Origin: JAABVY01 sp964627935
Lineage (GTDB): Bacteria; Zixibacteria; MSB-5A5; JAABVY01
Assembly: GCA_964627935.1 (NCBI GenBank)
Contig: CAZVLB010000007.1
Coordinates: 146,157-210,156 of the forward strand
Reading direction: 5' to 3'
Length of the DNA stretch: 64,000 nt
Part shown: piece by piece, positions 53,542 through 61,725 of the stretch
How the letters are laid out: every line of letters starts with the position of its first letter
Numbering within the stretch: the first letter of the stretch is position 1
Notes under the pieces: generated by a model
Told to the model about the DNA's origin: nothing
Databases searched by the model: none
The model's input: the letters and a program-made list of their open reading frames with translations, nothing else
Program-made: the position numbers and the translations under genes

Positions 53542-55011
53542 TTAGTCTCGAGGTATCATGTAGCCGGATCCTTTGACTGTTCTTATAATGTCCTTTGCGG
53601 GAAGTTTTTTGCGGATTTCAGCGATATAATAATGTGCTCGTCGGGGAATACCTTCAAGTTCACCGACTCGTTCCTGATAAAGACCTATCAATTCCTGATT
53701 ACCTTTGGGATGTCCCTGATTTTCAACCAGACATTTAAAAATCTCCAACTGGATACTGCTTAAGGAACTTACCGGGCGCTTACCATCTGCATATATATCA
53801 CCGGAGAGCAAATCTACTCTCACGCCCTTTCGGGAAAATGTAGTTATTTTCTTCTTCTTGATAAGCTCAAGATACTTGGATAATTCTACCTGCATGTTTT
53901 TTGCCATCGTGTCAGCCTGGTGAGAAGCATCTATTCCGGTTTGACTCAACTGCGCGATTGTTCTTCCCATATCAATGAGTTTTTGGCCCTGCTTTTCGTT
54001 GTGAAGATATTTAAGCGAAAGACCGAACTGCTCAAGAACCAATGGCAAAATGTCGCTATGGAGAAAATAATCCGGAGCCATAATATCAAGCACCTTCCAA
54101 AAATATTGGATTGCTCGGTTGTATTCGCCCAGACCATTAAATGCGGTGCCCTGACCAAGATAGATAAACGGGAAATACTTCTGGGATTTGTATTTCTTCA
54201 CTTGTTTATCAGCAAATCTGTACCACTCAAGAGCCTTGTCATAATTTCTTCTATGAAGCAGCAAGGCGCCTACTCTCTTAAGAATCTGCGGTGTTTTAGT
54301 AGGTACGTTATGCTTATCGGATAAATCAAGAGCTTCATTATAAAGCCTTTCGGCTTTGTCAAAATCTCCAATTGCTCTGAAAACATCGCCCTGATAAAGA
54401 AAGCTCTCAACGAGCAGATCATGCCGTTTGATTTTCCTGCATGGCTCATCGATTTCCTCGAAAACATCCAATGCCTCGGCATACTCCCCCATTACCGAAT
54501 ATAGCTTGCCCTTTAGAATGAGTGTGTCTACCAGCGCATCCTTTTTATCAAGATGATTTGCTATTTTGAGAGCTTCTCTGATAAAAACACAAGCTTCTTT
54601 GTAATTCCTTCTGCATTTATCTAGCTCAGCAAGCTGAACTAATGCGTCCGCTTCCAGGCTCGTAAGGCCATTATCCCGCGCAATGATCAATGCCTCGACT
54701 GTATATTCTTCTGATTTCTTGTACTCAAGGTACTGATAATACAGATAGCCGCATTCGATTAGAGAGTTAGCGTGAGTTTCTTCACTGCATTTAGCGGGTG
54801 CCAGCTTCAAAATCTTGCTGGAGAGACTTTTGGCTTTAGCCGCATTGCCCAAAGACATGTGAGATTGCATTTGAAGGATAAGACATTGGACTAGAAGGTC
54901 ATTATCATTCCTTTTCTTCGCATTAGATATGGCCTCCTGTAAAAGCTTTAGTGCTCCGGAGAAATCATCATTCCAATATAAGGATTTTGCCTTTTCCAGT
55001 AATTTTACCAA
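53542..55011 (-). CDS. TPR protein with C-terminal winged-helix DNA-binding domain
   Basis: A 489-aa regulator. Residues ~1-380 form about nine tetratricopeptide-like helical pairs (SLYWNDDFSGALKLLQEAISNAKK, FDKAERLYNEALDLSDKH). Residues ~395-489 are an OmpR/SARP-type winged helix (GVRVDLLSGDIYADGKRPVSSLSSIQLEIFKCLVENQG..IRTVKGSGYMIPRD). The domain order is reversed compared with SARP activators. It probably senses a protein or peptide ligand through the TPRs and controls element genes. It lies upstream of the transfer operon with 107 bases between them. Confidence 0.8.
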   Translation of the reverse strand: MVKLLEKAKSLYWNDDFSGALKLLQEAISNAKKRNDNDLLVQCLILQMQSHMSLGNAAKAKSLSSKILKLAPAKCSEETHANSLIECGYLYYQYLEYKKSEEYTVEALIIARDNGLTSLEADALVQLAELDKCRRNYKEACVFIREALKIANHLDKKDALVDTLILKGKLYSVMGEYAEALDVFEEIDEPCRKIKRHDLLVESFLYQGDVFRAIGDFDKAERLYNEALDLSDKHNVPTKTPQILKRVGALLLHRRNYDKALEWYRFADKQVKKYKSQKYFPFIYLGQGTAFNGLGEYNRAIQYFWKVLDIMAPDYFLHSDILPLVLEQFGLSLKYLHNEKQGQKLIDMGRTIAQLSQTGIDASHQADTMAKNMQVELSKYLELIKKKKITTFSRKGVRVDLLSGDIYADGKRPVSSLSSIQLEIFKCLVENQGHPKGNQELIGLYQERVGELEGIPRRAHYYIAEIRKKLPAKDIIRTVKGSGYMIPRD

Positions 55012-55173
55012 AGACTATCTCCTTCGTACTTTTTCACCTTAAGCAACTGTCCAAAATTATGCAACTACTTCTTTAATCAAAAGGACAATAAATATGACAA
55101 AAAACTAATTATTACAGCGATAATAGCGGCAGCAGCCAGTGCAGGCGTGTGATTGCTGACCGGGGAGGTATAG

Positions 55174-55287
55174 ATGATTGCGATGAAATATGAATTTGAG
55201 AATAATGGTGATGCAGAGACCAATGAATGTGAAGAATGGATAACCCAGTGTTTCGGTATTGATGGCATCTCATATGTTACTAAATAA
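55174..55287 (+). CDS. 37-aa small acidic protein
   Basis: A 37-codon ORF with a good GGAGG Shine-Dalgarno five bases before ATG 55174. The product is acidic, contains two Cys (NECEEW..TQCFG) and ends in VTK. It lies on the plus strand between the divergent TPR-regulator gene and a lipoprotein gene, in the 350-base gap 55012-55391. The rest of that gap shows nothing definite. The function is unknown; the case for a gene rests on the ribosome-binding site. Confidence 0.4.
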   Translation: MIAMKYEFENNGDAETNECEEWITQCFGIDGISYVTK

Positions 55288-55391
55288 ATCGCACTAAGTA
55301 ATAGTCATAAATGTATAGTAATTGATACCCTAAAATGCTTATATTATAGAAAAGCCAAAATATGCATTTACAATATTTTAAAGAGATATTC

Positions 55392-56987
55392 ATGTGGAAA
55401 CTGATTGTCGTAGTTTTTGTACTGTTGGTGTTATTTATCAGCGCTTGTGCCGGTGGTAAACAGAAATCGGGCACGCTCTCTGAACGGGCCAAAAAGGCAT
55501 GGATTGCCGAACGTGACACAACGGATGCTGAACATGAACTTATCCGCCGTGAAAAACTAATCCAGGTATTTCGTATTTTACGGACATCAGCCCAAGATGC
55601 TCATGGGAAGAGCATTTATGAGCAGATAAAGCACAGGGACATGTTGGCAGCTTGGGACGAAATCGATTCTATTATCCAGGCATATTATCAGTATATGGAT
55701 ACCAGGAATAATCCTGATACACCGGAAAATGAATGGTACCAGAATTTGCAGAAACGCATTGACTGGTGTGACCAGTTTGCCGGAAAATGGTGGCAAACTG
55801 ATGATCGACGTGCGTATGTTGCTATTCAGCTAGGCGTGAAGGGATTAAATTATTCATGGGAATATGAAGGGCCATGCGTCTCCAGCAGTGGTGAATTAAA
55901 AAATCGGGGTAAATGCATCCATTGTCAGATGTCATATCCGCGTCGCGGTACCTATATCCAGCTGCAGGGCAATGAAGCGCTTGGATATTTTGACCAGGTA
56001 GTAGCCTGGATTGATAAGGATGACCCGGCTGGCCATTCCCGATATTCATTAGAGGAAATTCAGACCCGTCAACATCTTGCTATAAAAACATTCCAACAGC
56101 AGGTCACCAATCGGGAACAGCCGCCGCAGTACCAGCCGCTGCCAGAGGCAGATAAAGATCTAGACATGGCCATGCAGATATTCCAGCGAAAAGTAGGAGA
56201 TAACATATATGAAGTATGGTCTACCCTAGCACTGCCACTTGATCAGTTCGATGCGGATTCAAATGGCACTATAGCTTTTCGTATTGAGCAAGTTATCCGC
56301 AGCTCGCTGCCACCCTATACAATCAAGGACAGCAGTGCCACTGAAACAGTTCGTATTCCGAAACAGCAGTGTCCAAAAGGCAGTTATTATTTTGCCGCCT
56401 TGAACACGACGGTAAAACCAGGAACATGGCAAATCGTAGTGACGCCGCAGGAAAGCGGTACTGACAATAAAACAATATACAGTATCGACCTGGAGATACC
56501 AGGGCATAGTGTCAAAGGTGGAATTAGCGATATTGTCATGTACTACGATCAGCAGACTGGCAAACAAAATCAGCTGGAGATTAACGGCACTGACTATACG
56601 GCGCTACCATTTAGGTCATTTCGACGAAGTGATTCGCTGAAAGCACTGGTGACTAATTATGATTTACCAGCTCGCGATTCATCATTAGTGGTATGGTATT
56701 TGTCGCCGGTTCAGAAACGGAAACGTATCGGCCGGACAAATGTCGTCGTTGATTCGATATTCTGGAGCCAGATGAATGAGCAGGAATTTCCTGTACTTCA
56801 GTTTTTGGAAAAATCTGATATTGTGATCGGATTTGAACGTACAGTCAATAAGCCGGTGTTTACTGTAGAATCAGAATTGAGTAATATTCCGCCTGGCGAG
56901 TATACCCTGAAATGCCTTGTCATCGAACCACGCTTACGCATTCGCCAACCAGCGCGTGAAGTGAGCACGCGCATTATGGTTAAATAG
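55392..56987 (+). CDS. GWxTD-like lipoprotein
   Basis: A ~531-aa lipoprotein starting at ATG 55392 with a hydrophobic signal and lipobox FISAC. The region KWWQTDDRRAYVAIQLG resembles the core of GWxTD-domain proteins, which are common in FCB-group bacteria, though the Gly-Trp is degenerate. A short CIHCQM motif follows. The later half is beta-rich (VWSTLALPLDQFD.., PPGEYTLKCLVIEPRLR). The function is unknown. It is the only long plus-strand gene in this part of the element, and its codon use seems more AT-leaning than the core genes. Confidence 0.6.
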   Translation: MWKLIVVVFVLLVLFISACAGGKQKSGTLSERAKKAWIAERDTTDAEHELIRREKLIQVFRILRTSAQDAHGKSIYEQIKHRDMLAAWDEIDSIIQAYYQYMDTRNNPDTPENEWYQNLQKRIDWCDQFAGKWWQTDDRRAYVAIQLGVKGLNYSWEYEGPCVSSSGELKNRGKCIHCQMSYPRRGTYIQLQGNEALGYFDQVVAWIDKDDPAGHSRYSLEEIQTRQHLAIKTFQQQVTNREQPPQYQPLPEADKDLDMAMQIFQRKVGDNIYEVWSTLALPLDQFDADSNGTIAFRIEQVIRSSLPPYTIKDSSATETVRIPKQQCPKGSYYFAALNTTVKPGTWQIVVTPQESGTDNKTIYSIDLEIPGHSVKGGISDIVMYYDQQTGKQNQLEINGTDYTALPFRSFRRSDSLKALVTNYDLPARDSSLVVWYLSPVQKRKRIGRTNVVVDSIFWSQMNEQEFPVLQFLEKSDIVIGFERTVNKPVFTVESELSNIPPGEYTLKCLVIEPRLRIRQPAREVSTRIMVK

Positions 56988-57341
56988 CACTTTATCAAAA
57001 CTCCCGTAAGAAGGGCAAGGTCTAAATTGGGGTTCTTCCTCAGGAAGGTGGAGACTTGTACTACCTTGGATGGATACTGAGTCTCTATGAGACCCTGCAT
57101 AGACCTATGGCAAGCCGCCTTAAAAAGTCGTGTGCGAAATGAATATCATCGGGCATAGGCTATTCTCAAGAGCTATAAATAAAAACTATCCCTGCCTCAC
57201 CATTCCATGCTGAATAAATCCTTAATGGTGGGGATTTATTCAACCAGGGGAAAACTGTCACCGACAGTATCCCCTGCTCTCACTGGACAGCATGGCCCAA
57301 TATCGGAGAGAATGGAATGAATGAGGCTGGGACAGGCCACA
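56988..57341. other. Gene-free stretch with two hairpins
   Basis: Between convergent genes, these 354 bases hold two tandem inverted repeats. The first is AATAAATCC/GGATTTATT (57213-57221 with 57232-57240). The second is CAGGGG..ACTGTC/GACAGT..CCCCTG (57245-57276). Neither has a T-run. They might be terminators, a structured RNA or a DNA site of the element such as oriT. No ORF is supported. Confidence 0.4.
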
Positions 57342-58460
57342 TCAATCAATGAGACTATGATATGGATTCTGTGGATTTGCAGTTACCCAAACCGTCTCAA
57401 AAGCCGATTCCGGATTCTCAAGATTGAATACATCCGGCACAGAGAACCAGAACAAAGATCGTGCCGCTGACACCTTGCCAAGATTCTGAAAAACAGAAAG
57501 AATATTCGCAATCCTGCCGGAAATCGATCTATCGGAGTCGATTTTTCCAGGTGTCAAAAATAGAACCGTAAATCCTCGGACGTGAGGAAATTCATCTGAT
57601 TCTCTATTTCCTCTAAAACCTGATTCATCGGCAATTTGCAGGCCGGTGACGTCTCCGTTCGGCAGGATTGAATAATGATATTTTCTCATATACTTCTTGG
57701 ATTTCCGGTAGTAATAATAAGCGAATATCTTCTTCCGAATATCCGAACGATTGGACTCGGATACAATCGGCATGGTACCCCGGTCAAGCTCGAGAAAATA
57801 ATGTGCCCTGCCTTTTCCTTCCACTTCAAGCCCGAAAAAGGCGTCCGGGTCGACGGAAAATCTCTTTTCCTCGCCGCGGTGGTCAATACCGTGCACATAA
57901 TCACGAAGCATGGTTCCCTGCTCCCAGAAGAGCAATTTGACTTTTCCGTTCGAGCCCCGGCAGGCAAGCTCCAGAATGACCCTGAACCTGGATATTTCAA
58001 CAGCATGCTGCCTGAAAGCAGATTTTACTTTGTTGGCTTCCACGATATATCTGACCTCTTTCGGATCAATACCAATCATATCCGAGAGGATTTTGCTGCT
58101 TTTGGAGCCAAGGCCATAAATCGCCTGGCGTACGCCGTGCCCCTGTCCCGATTGCTCATCGTAGATATAATAGCGGTTTAAATATCTGGCCTTGTGCAGC
58201 TGCAAAAGCCGCTTGTAGAGCGCCTGCCTGCCGAAAGCGTAGCGCTTGGGACGCCGTTTTCCGTTCCTGCCGATAGCTCCCTTATCGGCAGGATTATCTT
58301 CTGGCATCAGAAGATACCAGAGAAGTTCAGTGCTCAAAAAGCGGTGGGAATAAACCAGTTCTAGAATCTTCCTGTCCCTCTCTCGAATTGCTAACTCACG
58401 GGATTTCGCCCTTTTTGCTTTGGTTGTCAAAGTACTTTTTTTCGGGTGGGATTTTTTCAT
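57342..58460 (-). CDS. Replication-relaxation family protein
   Basis: A 372-aa protein resembling the Replic_Relax family of plasmids and integrative elements. A basic N-terminus is followed by a winged-helix part (RDRKILELVYSHRFLSTELLWYLLM..QALYKRLLQLHKARYLNR) and the core with DPDAFFGLEVEGKGRAHYFLELDRGTMPI. The family is linked to replication or mobilisation; its enzymology is unsettled. A GATAAT -10 at 58471-58466 leaves almost no leader before ATG 58460, and a 19-bp palindrome (58478-58496) sits where a -35 would be, a likely operator. Confidence 0.78.
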   Translation of the reverse strand: MKKSHPKKSTLTTKAKRAKSRELAIRERDRKILELVYSHRFLSTELLWYLLMPEDNPADKGAIGRNGKRRPKRYAFGRQALYKRLLQLHKARYLNRYYIYDEQSGQGHGVRQAIYGLGSKSSKILSDMIGIDPKEVRYIVEANKVKSAFRQHAVEISRFRVILELACRGSNGKVKLLFWEQGTMLRDYVHGIDHRGEEKRFSVDPDAFFGLEVEGKGRAHYFLELDRGTMPIVSESNRSDIRKKIFAYYYYRKSKKYMRKYHYSILPNGDVTGLQIADESGFRGNRESDEFPHVRGFTVLFLTPGKIDSDRSISGRIANILSVFQNLGKVSAARSLFWFSVPDVFNLENPESAFETVWVTANPQNPYHSLID

Positions 58461-58477
58461 ATTGTATTATCCTATCC

Positions 58478-59025
58478 ATCCCGCATTATGCGGGATACAA
58501 GTCCTCGCGCGCCCCCTCGTCGGACGGCCAAAAGTCGAGCCCAAAAGGGCGAGACGTCCGCCCCGCAAAGGCAAGCCCCAGAGGGGCGCAGGCTGCGCGG
58601 CCTGGCGGTTTGAGGCGCCCGACTACCCCTGCTTTGGTCGAGCCCCACCAACAGATATAAACGGGGGCGAGACCCGCAGCCCCGCCGCGTATGCGGGGCG
58701 GAGTCGACTCTCTCCGGGTTCCTCTGCCTGTTTGCAGATTTTGTGGAAGAGGCCATACCGACAGCAAACAGGCAAGGCGGAGAGAGGAGAAAAGCAGGGG
58801 TAGTCGGGCGGCAAGCCCTGACACTATCCCGTTTTATAACAAGTCGTTATGGCTTGTGAAAAGTAGAAATGATCGGAAATCAATTCTACTTTTTAAAAGT
58901 AAGCATTTTTGCTTACGAAAACAAGGGATATGTGTCAAAGGGTGCAGCCGTCCCGACGAGGGGGCGCGAAAAAAACAGGTTGGCCGCCGCAAGGTGGCCA
59001 GAATGAACGTCATATCATGACGTTC
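58478..59025 (+). ncRNA. Candidate large structured RNA (nested inverted repeats)
   Basis: A GC-rich gene-free block with many perfect inverted repeats. An outer 16-bp helix pairs 58508-58523 with 58953-58968. Inside it, a 20-bp helix pairs 58616-58635 with 58791-58810, enclosing hairpins 58636-58674, 58679-58699, a 9-bp helix 58708-58716/58778-58786 and a 10-bp helix 58726-58735/58764-58773. Others lie at 58534-58555, 58575-58587, 58859-58893, 58899-58916 and 58982-58999. Two hairpins carry tandem GA/GA internal loops and one a GCAA loop on the plus strand only, which favours a plus-strand RNA. A cruciform DNA site is the alternative. Confidence 0.5.
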
Positions 59026-59158
59026 GCCGCTTGCGGCAGTAATAGCAGAGTTTTCCGAATTCAATCTTCTTTTTGCATATCTGACATTTCGGTTGTCTGG
59101 GAAAACGGTAGGTTTTCCTTGCCCGAACGGACTTTCCTATTTTATGCCTTTTTGGCAT
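59015..59158 (-). CDS. 47-aa basic zinc-ribbon protein
   Basis: A 47-codon ORF directly downstream of the RuvC-like gene and overlapping its end by 22 bases. The product has a basic N-terminus (MPKRHKIGKSVRARK) and a four-Cys ribbon, CQIC..LCYYC, followed by RKRR. It should bind zinc and probably nucleic acid. Overlap with the RuvC-like gene implies coupled translation and a shared role. Its stop codon lies in a perfect 9-bp inverted repeat (59005-59025). Confidence 0.6.
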   Translation of the reverse strand: MPKRHKIGKSVRARKTYRFPRQPKCQICKKKIEFGKLCYYCRKRRTS

Positions 59159-59664
59159 ATTTTGTAGTTTAGTTTAAAGTGCGTTTTTCCGCAGGCAATG
59201 GCGTCAAATATATTCTGGAAATATACTTCCTTGCAGCGTTTATCCGAACCGATATAGTATTTCAGTTCTGGATAGATTGTTACCAATACTTTCGAGACAT
59301 CCAGCTTGACAGCATTACCATCATTGCATACTGCTTTTTTGATGGTTCTGGGAGCGTATTCCACAAAGGGAATCTTGTGCTTTTTGGAAATCCCCTTGAT
59401 TTTACTGATGGCAATCACCAGTCCGGCGTTTTGAGAGGCATGGGAAAAGTTATTCTTTTCCAGGGCCAATATACATGGTTGCTTTTCTTTCAAGAATCGA
59501 ATGACTGTATCCGCAAGATGAATATACATTTCCTCAAGTCTCTTGCCGATACGGAGGTATTTGACTCCGTAATCGACAAGATCCTCGTTTTCAAGGTAAG
59601 CATAGCCCATTGCCTGCGTGCCGGGATCAATTGCCAGAATTTTAATTTTCTTTTTGTTTTGCAT
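59137..59664 (-). CDS. RuvC-like RNase H-fold nuclease
   Basis: A 175-aa protein with the RuvC layout: Asp13 in ILAIDPGTQAMGYA, Glu69 in ILALEK and Asp154 in FQNIFDAIACG. The residue matching the third RuvC carboxylate (Asp138 in E. coli) is Asn151. ATG 59664 is the natural start, inside the end of the upstream gene. RuvC-type enzymes cut Holliday junctions or branched DNA; phage and element versions may process replication or recombination intermediates. No HNH or bridge helix is present, so it is not IscB or Cas9. A zinc-ribbon gene and a structured region follow. Confidence 0.75.
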   Translation of the reverse strand: MQNKKKIKILAIDPGTQAMGYAYLENEDLVDYGVKYLRIGKRLEEMYIHLADTVIRFLKEKQPCILALEKNNFSHASQNAGLVIAISKIKGISKKHKIPFVEYAPRTIKKAVCNDGNAVKLDVSKVLVTIYPELKYYIGSDKRCKEVYFQNIFDAIACGKTHFKLNYKICQKGIK

Positions 59665-59926
59665 ATTTGCGCAGCAGAAAGATGAATAAGGCAGGACGTG
59701 ATTTCTTGATTTTTTCGGAGGGAACTGATTTGGCTTCCTCGAAAGCCTTCTTAACCAGTTCTTCACCATATTTCCTGGTAAAGAAGTGATACATGGGAAG
59801 GTGCACTTCATCGCCGAAAGTTTTGGCGATTTGATGAGCCAGTTCATCCCGTCCCGCATCTGAATTGAACGGGATAGGCCTTTTGCCATTGTTCTGTGCG
59901 GATTCTGGGATTTGATTTTGAGGCAT
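59642..59926 (-). CDS. Conserved-looking hypothetical protein of the element
   Basis: A 94-aa protein with a polar N-terminus and a helical C-terminal half (LPMYHFFTRKYGEELVKKAFEEAKSVPSEKIKKSRPALFIFLLRKYAK). This pattern recalls tails of phage or plasmid replication proteins, but no family is assigned. It overlaps the RuvC-like gene by 23 bases and heads that operon. A 40-bp motif shared with the XRE gene lies 60-100 bases upstream. Confidence 0.55.
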   Translation of the reverse strand: MPQNQIPESAQNNGKRPIPFNSDAGRDELAHQIAKTFGDEVHLPMYHFFTRKYGEELVKKAFEEAKSVPSEKIKKSRPALFIFLLRKYAKQKEN

Positions 59927-59987
59927 AGTTATTGTATTTAATTATTAGCCTGCATCGAAAGCGTACAAAAAGCTCAAAAGAGTCACA

Positions 59988-60027
59988 ATTGCCGGGGATG
60001 GGATATATTTGTGGATTAGTAAATATT
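59988..60027 (-). promoter_or_regulatory. Shared upstream motif, copy A
   Basis: A 40-base block starting ATTGCCGGGG (plus strand), about 70% identical without gaps to 61615-61654. Read on the minus strand it contains TAATCCACA, one base from a DnaA box, and an AT-rich -10-like stretch. It precedes the operon of the 94-aa protein, RuvC-like nuclease and zinc ribbon. Confidence 0.5.
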
Positions 60028-60054
60028 TATTGAAATGAACCCAAAATTTGGGTA

Positions 60055-60081
60055 CAGGGCTTGAGGTAAACTCAAGCCCTG
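60055..60081 (-). terminator. Hairpin after the DUF932 gene
   Basis: A perfect 11-bp stem CAGGGCTTGAG/CTCAAGCCCTG with a 5-nt loop lies 36 bases past the DUF932 stop on the minus strand. No long T-run follows; a CCCAAAATTTGGG palindrome adjoins it. Confidence 0.55.
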
Positions 60082-60116
60082 CTTTGCTAACCCATTTCGC
60101 CCAAATTGAGTTTTGA

Positions 60117-61199
60117 TTATGCTGCCTGATTCAAGAGCGCTCCGGCCCTCCGTTCCAGGAACACTCGCTTATTCATGTAATTGAAACTCTGGGCATAGTT
60201 GGTCAGACCCTGTACCAGTCCCCAGATCGTATTGGCCTTTTCGCCGTTGGCTTCGCTGATCGACCAAGCCTTCTGCAACTCGTTCTGGGAAAAAGGCCGA
60301 TCTTTGGCCCATTCAAGAAGATCCTCGAATCCATCCGCAATCTTGATGCGCATGGCGTTATCTACAACGCTCTGAATCACAGAGGGAACGGCACTTCTGT
60401 CAATGAAGCTTTTGAGCATGGGCATGGCTTCATTCCAGAAGTATTCCTCGGCATTCTGGCGATGCTGAAACCGAAATTCAGTGATATCCTCTGCATCCCA
60501 GACAATATGATTATCACACATCGTGTTGTAGAGGAAGGTCATCAGGCCGAATGATGAGGCGCCGGTCTCGGAATTCCAGCAGAAAAAACCTTGCTTTAGT
60601 TCGGCATCACCGATCCTGACGGGAGATTCATCATTGATCAGAAAGATGAACATGTCCCGATCCGAAGCATACAAACCATTTGGCTTCTTATCTCCATTAC
60701 CGTCTTCCAAGGATGGTATGTGCCACGGAGTGCCCTTTATGGCCTTACCTACTTCTTCCAGGACATCGGCATCCCAGATTCGTCCGTAGGTCGGACCGGT
60801 AATGGCCGCGGCACACAGGGTGTCATCTGGAGCTTTATCATTGAATGCCTTTCTGACCAGGAGCTTGCAGGAACGATTCGTTTTCTTAAGGCCAAATCCC
60901 AGACATTCCTGCACCAGCGGAGCCGGGAGCTTGCGCAGGTACTTGGCGGGCGCATCCACAGAAGAGCAGAGCTGCCAGAATGACCAGTTGGAGAGATGTG
61001 CCATGCGCCCGTTCCCGTTTACTACCAGGGAGCCGGTATCGGTGGCGGACAAATGCATCTGATTAAGATTGAGTGCGCGCTCTGTTGAGGTCTTCTTGCG
61101 GAGATTGAGGAAACGATAGAGCGATCCCAGTGAACTGAATCGCTGATCCGGTGGTCTGAGCGACCACTGCCGGTAAGCTTCATGAAGGTTTCTGGACAT
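60117..61199 (-). CDS. DUF932 phage/plasmid-like protein
   Basis: A 360-aa protein of the DUF932 (phage/plasmid-like) family: LSNWSFWQLCSSVDAPAKYLRKLPAPLVQECL, then GPTYGRIWDADVLEE and SDRDMFIFLINDESPVRIGDAELKQGFFCWNSETGASSFGLMTFLYNTMCDNHIVWDAE. The family is common on phages and mobile elements and its function is unknown. ATG 61199 has a GGAGG Shine-Dalgarno seven bases upstream. The XRE gene lies upstream in the same direction, so it may regulate it. Confidence 0.85.
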   Translation of the reverse strand: MSRNLHEAYRQWSLRPPDQRFSSLGSLYRFLNLRKKTSTERALNLNQMHLSATDTGSLVVNGNGRMAHLSNWSFWQLCSSVDAPAKYLRKLPAPLVQECLGFGLKKTNRSCKLLVRKAFNDKAPDDTLCAAAITGPTYGRIWDADVLEEVGKAIKGTPWHIPSLEDGNGDKKPNGLYASDRDMFIFLINDESPVRIGDAELKQGFFCWNSETGASSFGLMTFLYNTMCDNHIVWDAEDITEFRFQHRQNAEEYFWNEAMPMLKSFIDRSAVPSVIQSVVDNAMRIKIADGFEDLLEWAKDRPFSQNELQKAWSISEANGEKANTIWGLVQGLTNYAQSFNYMNKRVFLERRAGALLNQAA

Positions 61200-61266
61200 A
61201 TAGTCCTCCTTTCCAGAAATTGTTTTTGGGGAAACAGGTTTAAAAGAGCTATGTTTATTTTGGGTT

Positions 61267-61560
61267 TTAGGTTTGAGGATATGAGTCAGAGAAGGATTTA
61301 AGCCGGGCCTGCCGCTCGCGAGCCTCTGCCCGCAACTCTCTGAATCGTTCAAAGAACAATACCTCGACAGGGCAATTGAGGGCTGCAGATAGTTTCATGG
61401 CATTTTCCAGAGTCGGCACCCTGACACCTGTTTCCCACTCATTGATATGGTTTTCATTTCGAATGCCTAGAATACGCGCGGTCTGTTTAAGAGTTTGCCC
61501 ACGCTTTTTTCTGTATTCTCTGATTTGATTGTTCGAGTAGGATTCCGCCCTGGGAGCCAT
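61267..61560 (-). CDS. XRE-family transcriptional regulator
   Basis: A 97-aa protein with a Cro/C1-type helix-turn-helix: NQIREYRKKRGQTLKQTARILGIRNENHINEWETGVRVPTLENAMKLSAALNCPVEVLFFERF. A short basic tail follows. ATG 61560 is preferred over an upstream start. It probably represses element promoters; the perfect palindrome TTGCCG-N4-CGGCAA just upstream (61616-61631) is a candidate operator. DUF932 follows after 67 bases. Confidence 0.85.
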   Translation of the reverse strand: MAPRAESYSNNQIREYRKKRGQTLKQTARILGIRNENHINEWETGVRVPTLENAMKLSAALNCPVEVLFFERFRELRAEARERQARLKSFSDSYPQT

Positions 61561-61614
61561 GTTTGTAGTATTTATCTGCAATCAACAGCTTAGGTGATAT
61601 AGTATGGTCCGACT

Positions 61615-61654
61615 ATTGCCGGGGGCGGCAAGTATATGTGGATATGTAATAGTT
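61615..61654 (-). promoter_or_regulatory. Shared upstream motif, copy B, with palindrome
   Basis: This copy aligns without gaps to 59988-60027. It contains the perfect inverted repeat TTGCCG GGGG CGGCAA (61616-61631). On the minus strand it shows ATATCCACA, one base from a DnaA box, and TATACT as a possible -10 of the XRE gene at 61560. Confidence 0.5.
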
Positions 61655-61725
61655 GTGCTATACATGAATATAGCCATTTACAAACTAAACCGAACAGAAA
61701 TACGAACAGGATAGACAAAAAAATA

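Noticed and set aside
58420..58824. Several ORFs of 63-127 codons on both strands in the GC-rich block
   Set aside because: They overlap each other in several frames, lack Shine-Dalgarno sequences and have low-complexity Arg/Pro/Gly composition. The inverted repeats explain the lack of stops.
59137..59664. IscB, TnpB or Cas-type nuclease
   Set aside because: Only a short RuvC fold is present, with no HNH, bridge helix, PLMP or TnpB-type zinc finger in the same chain, and no CRISPR array was seen.
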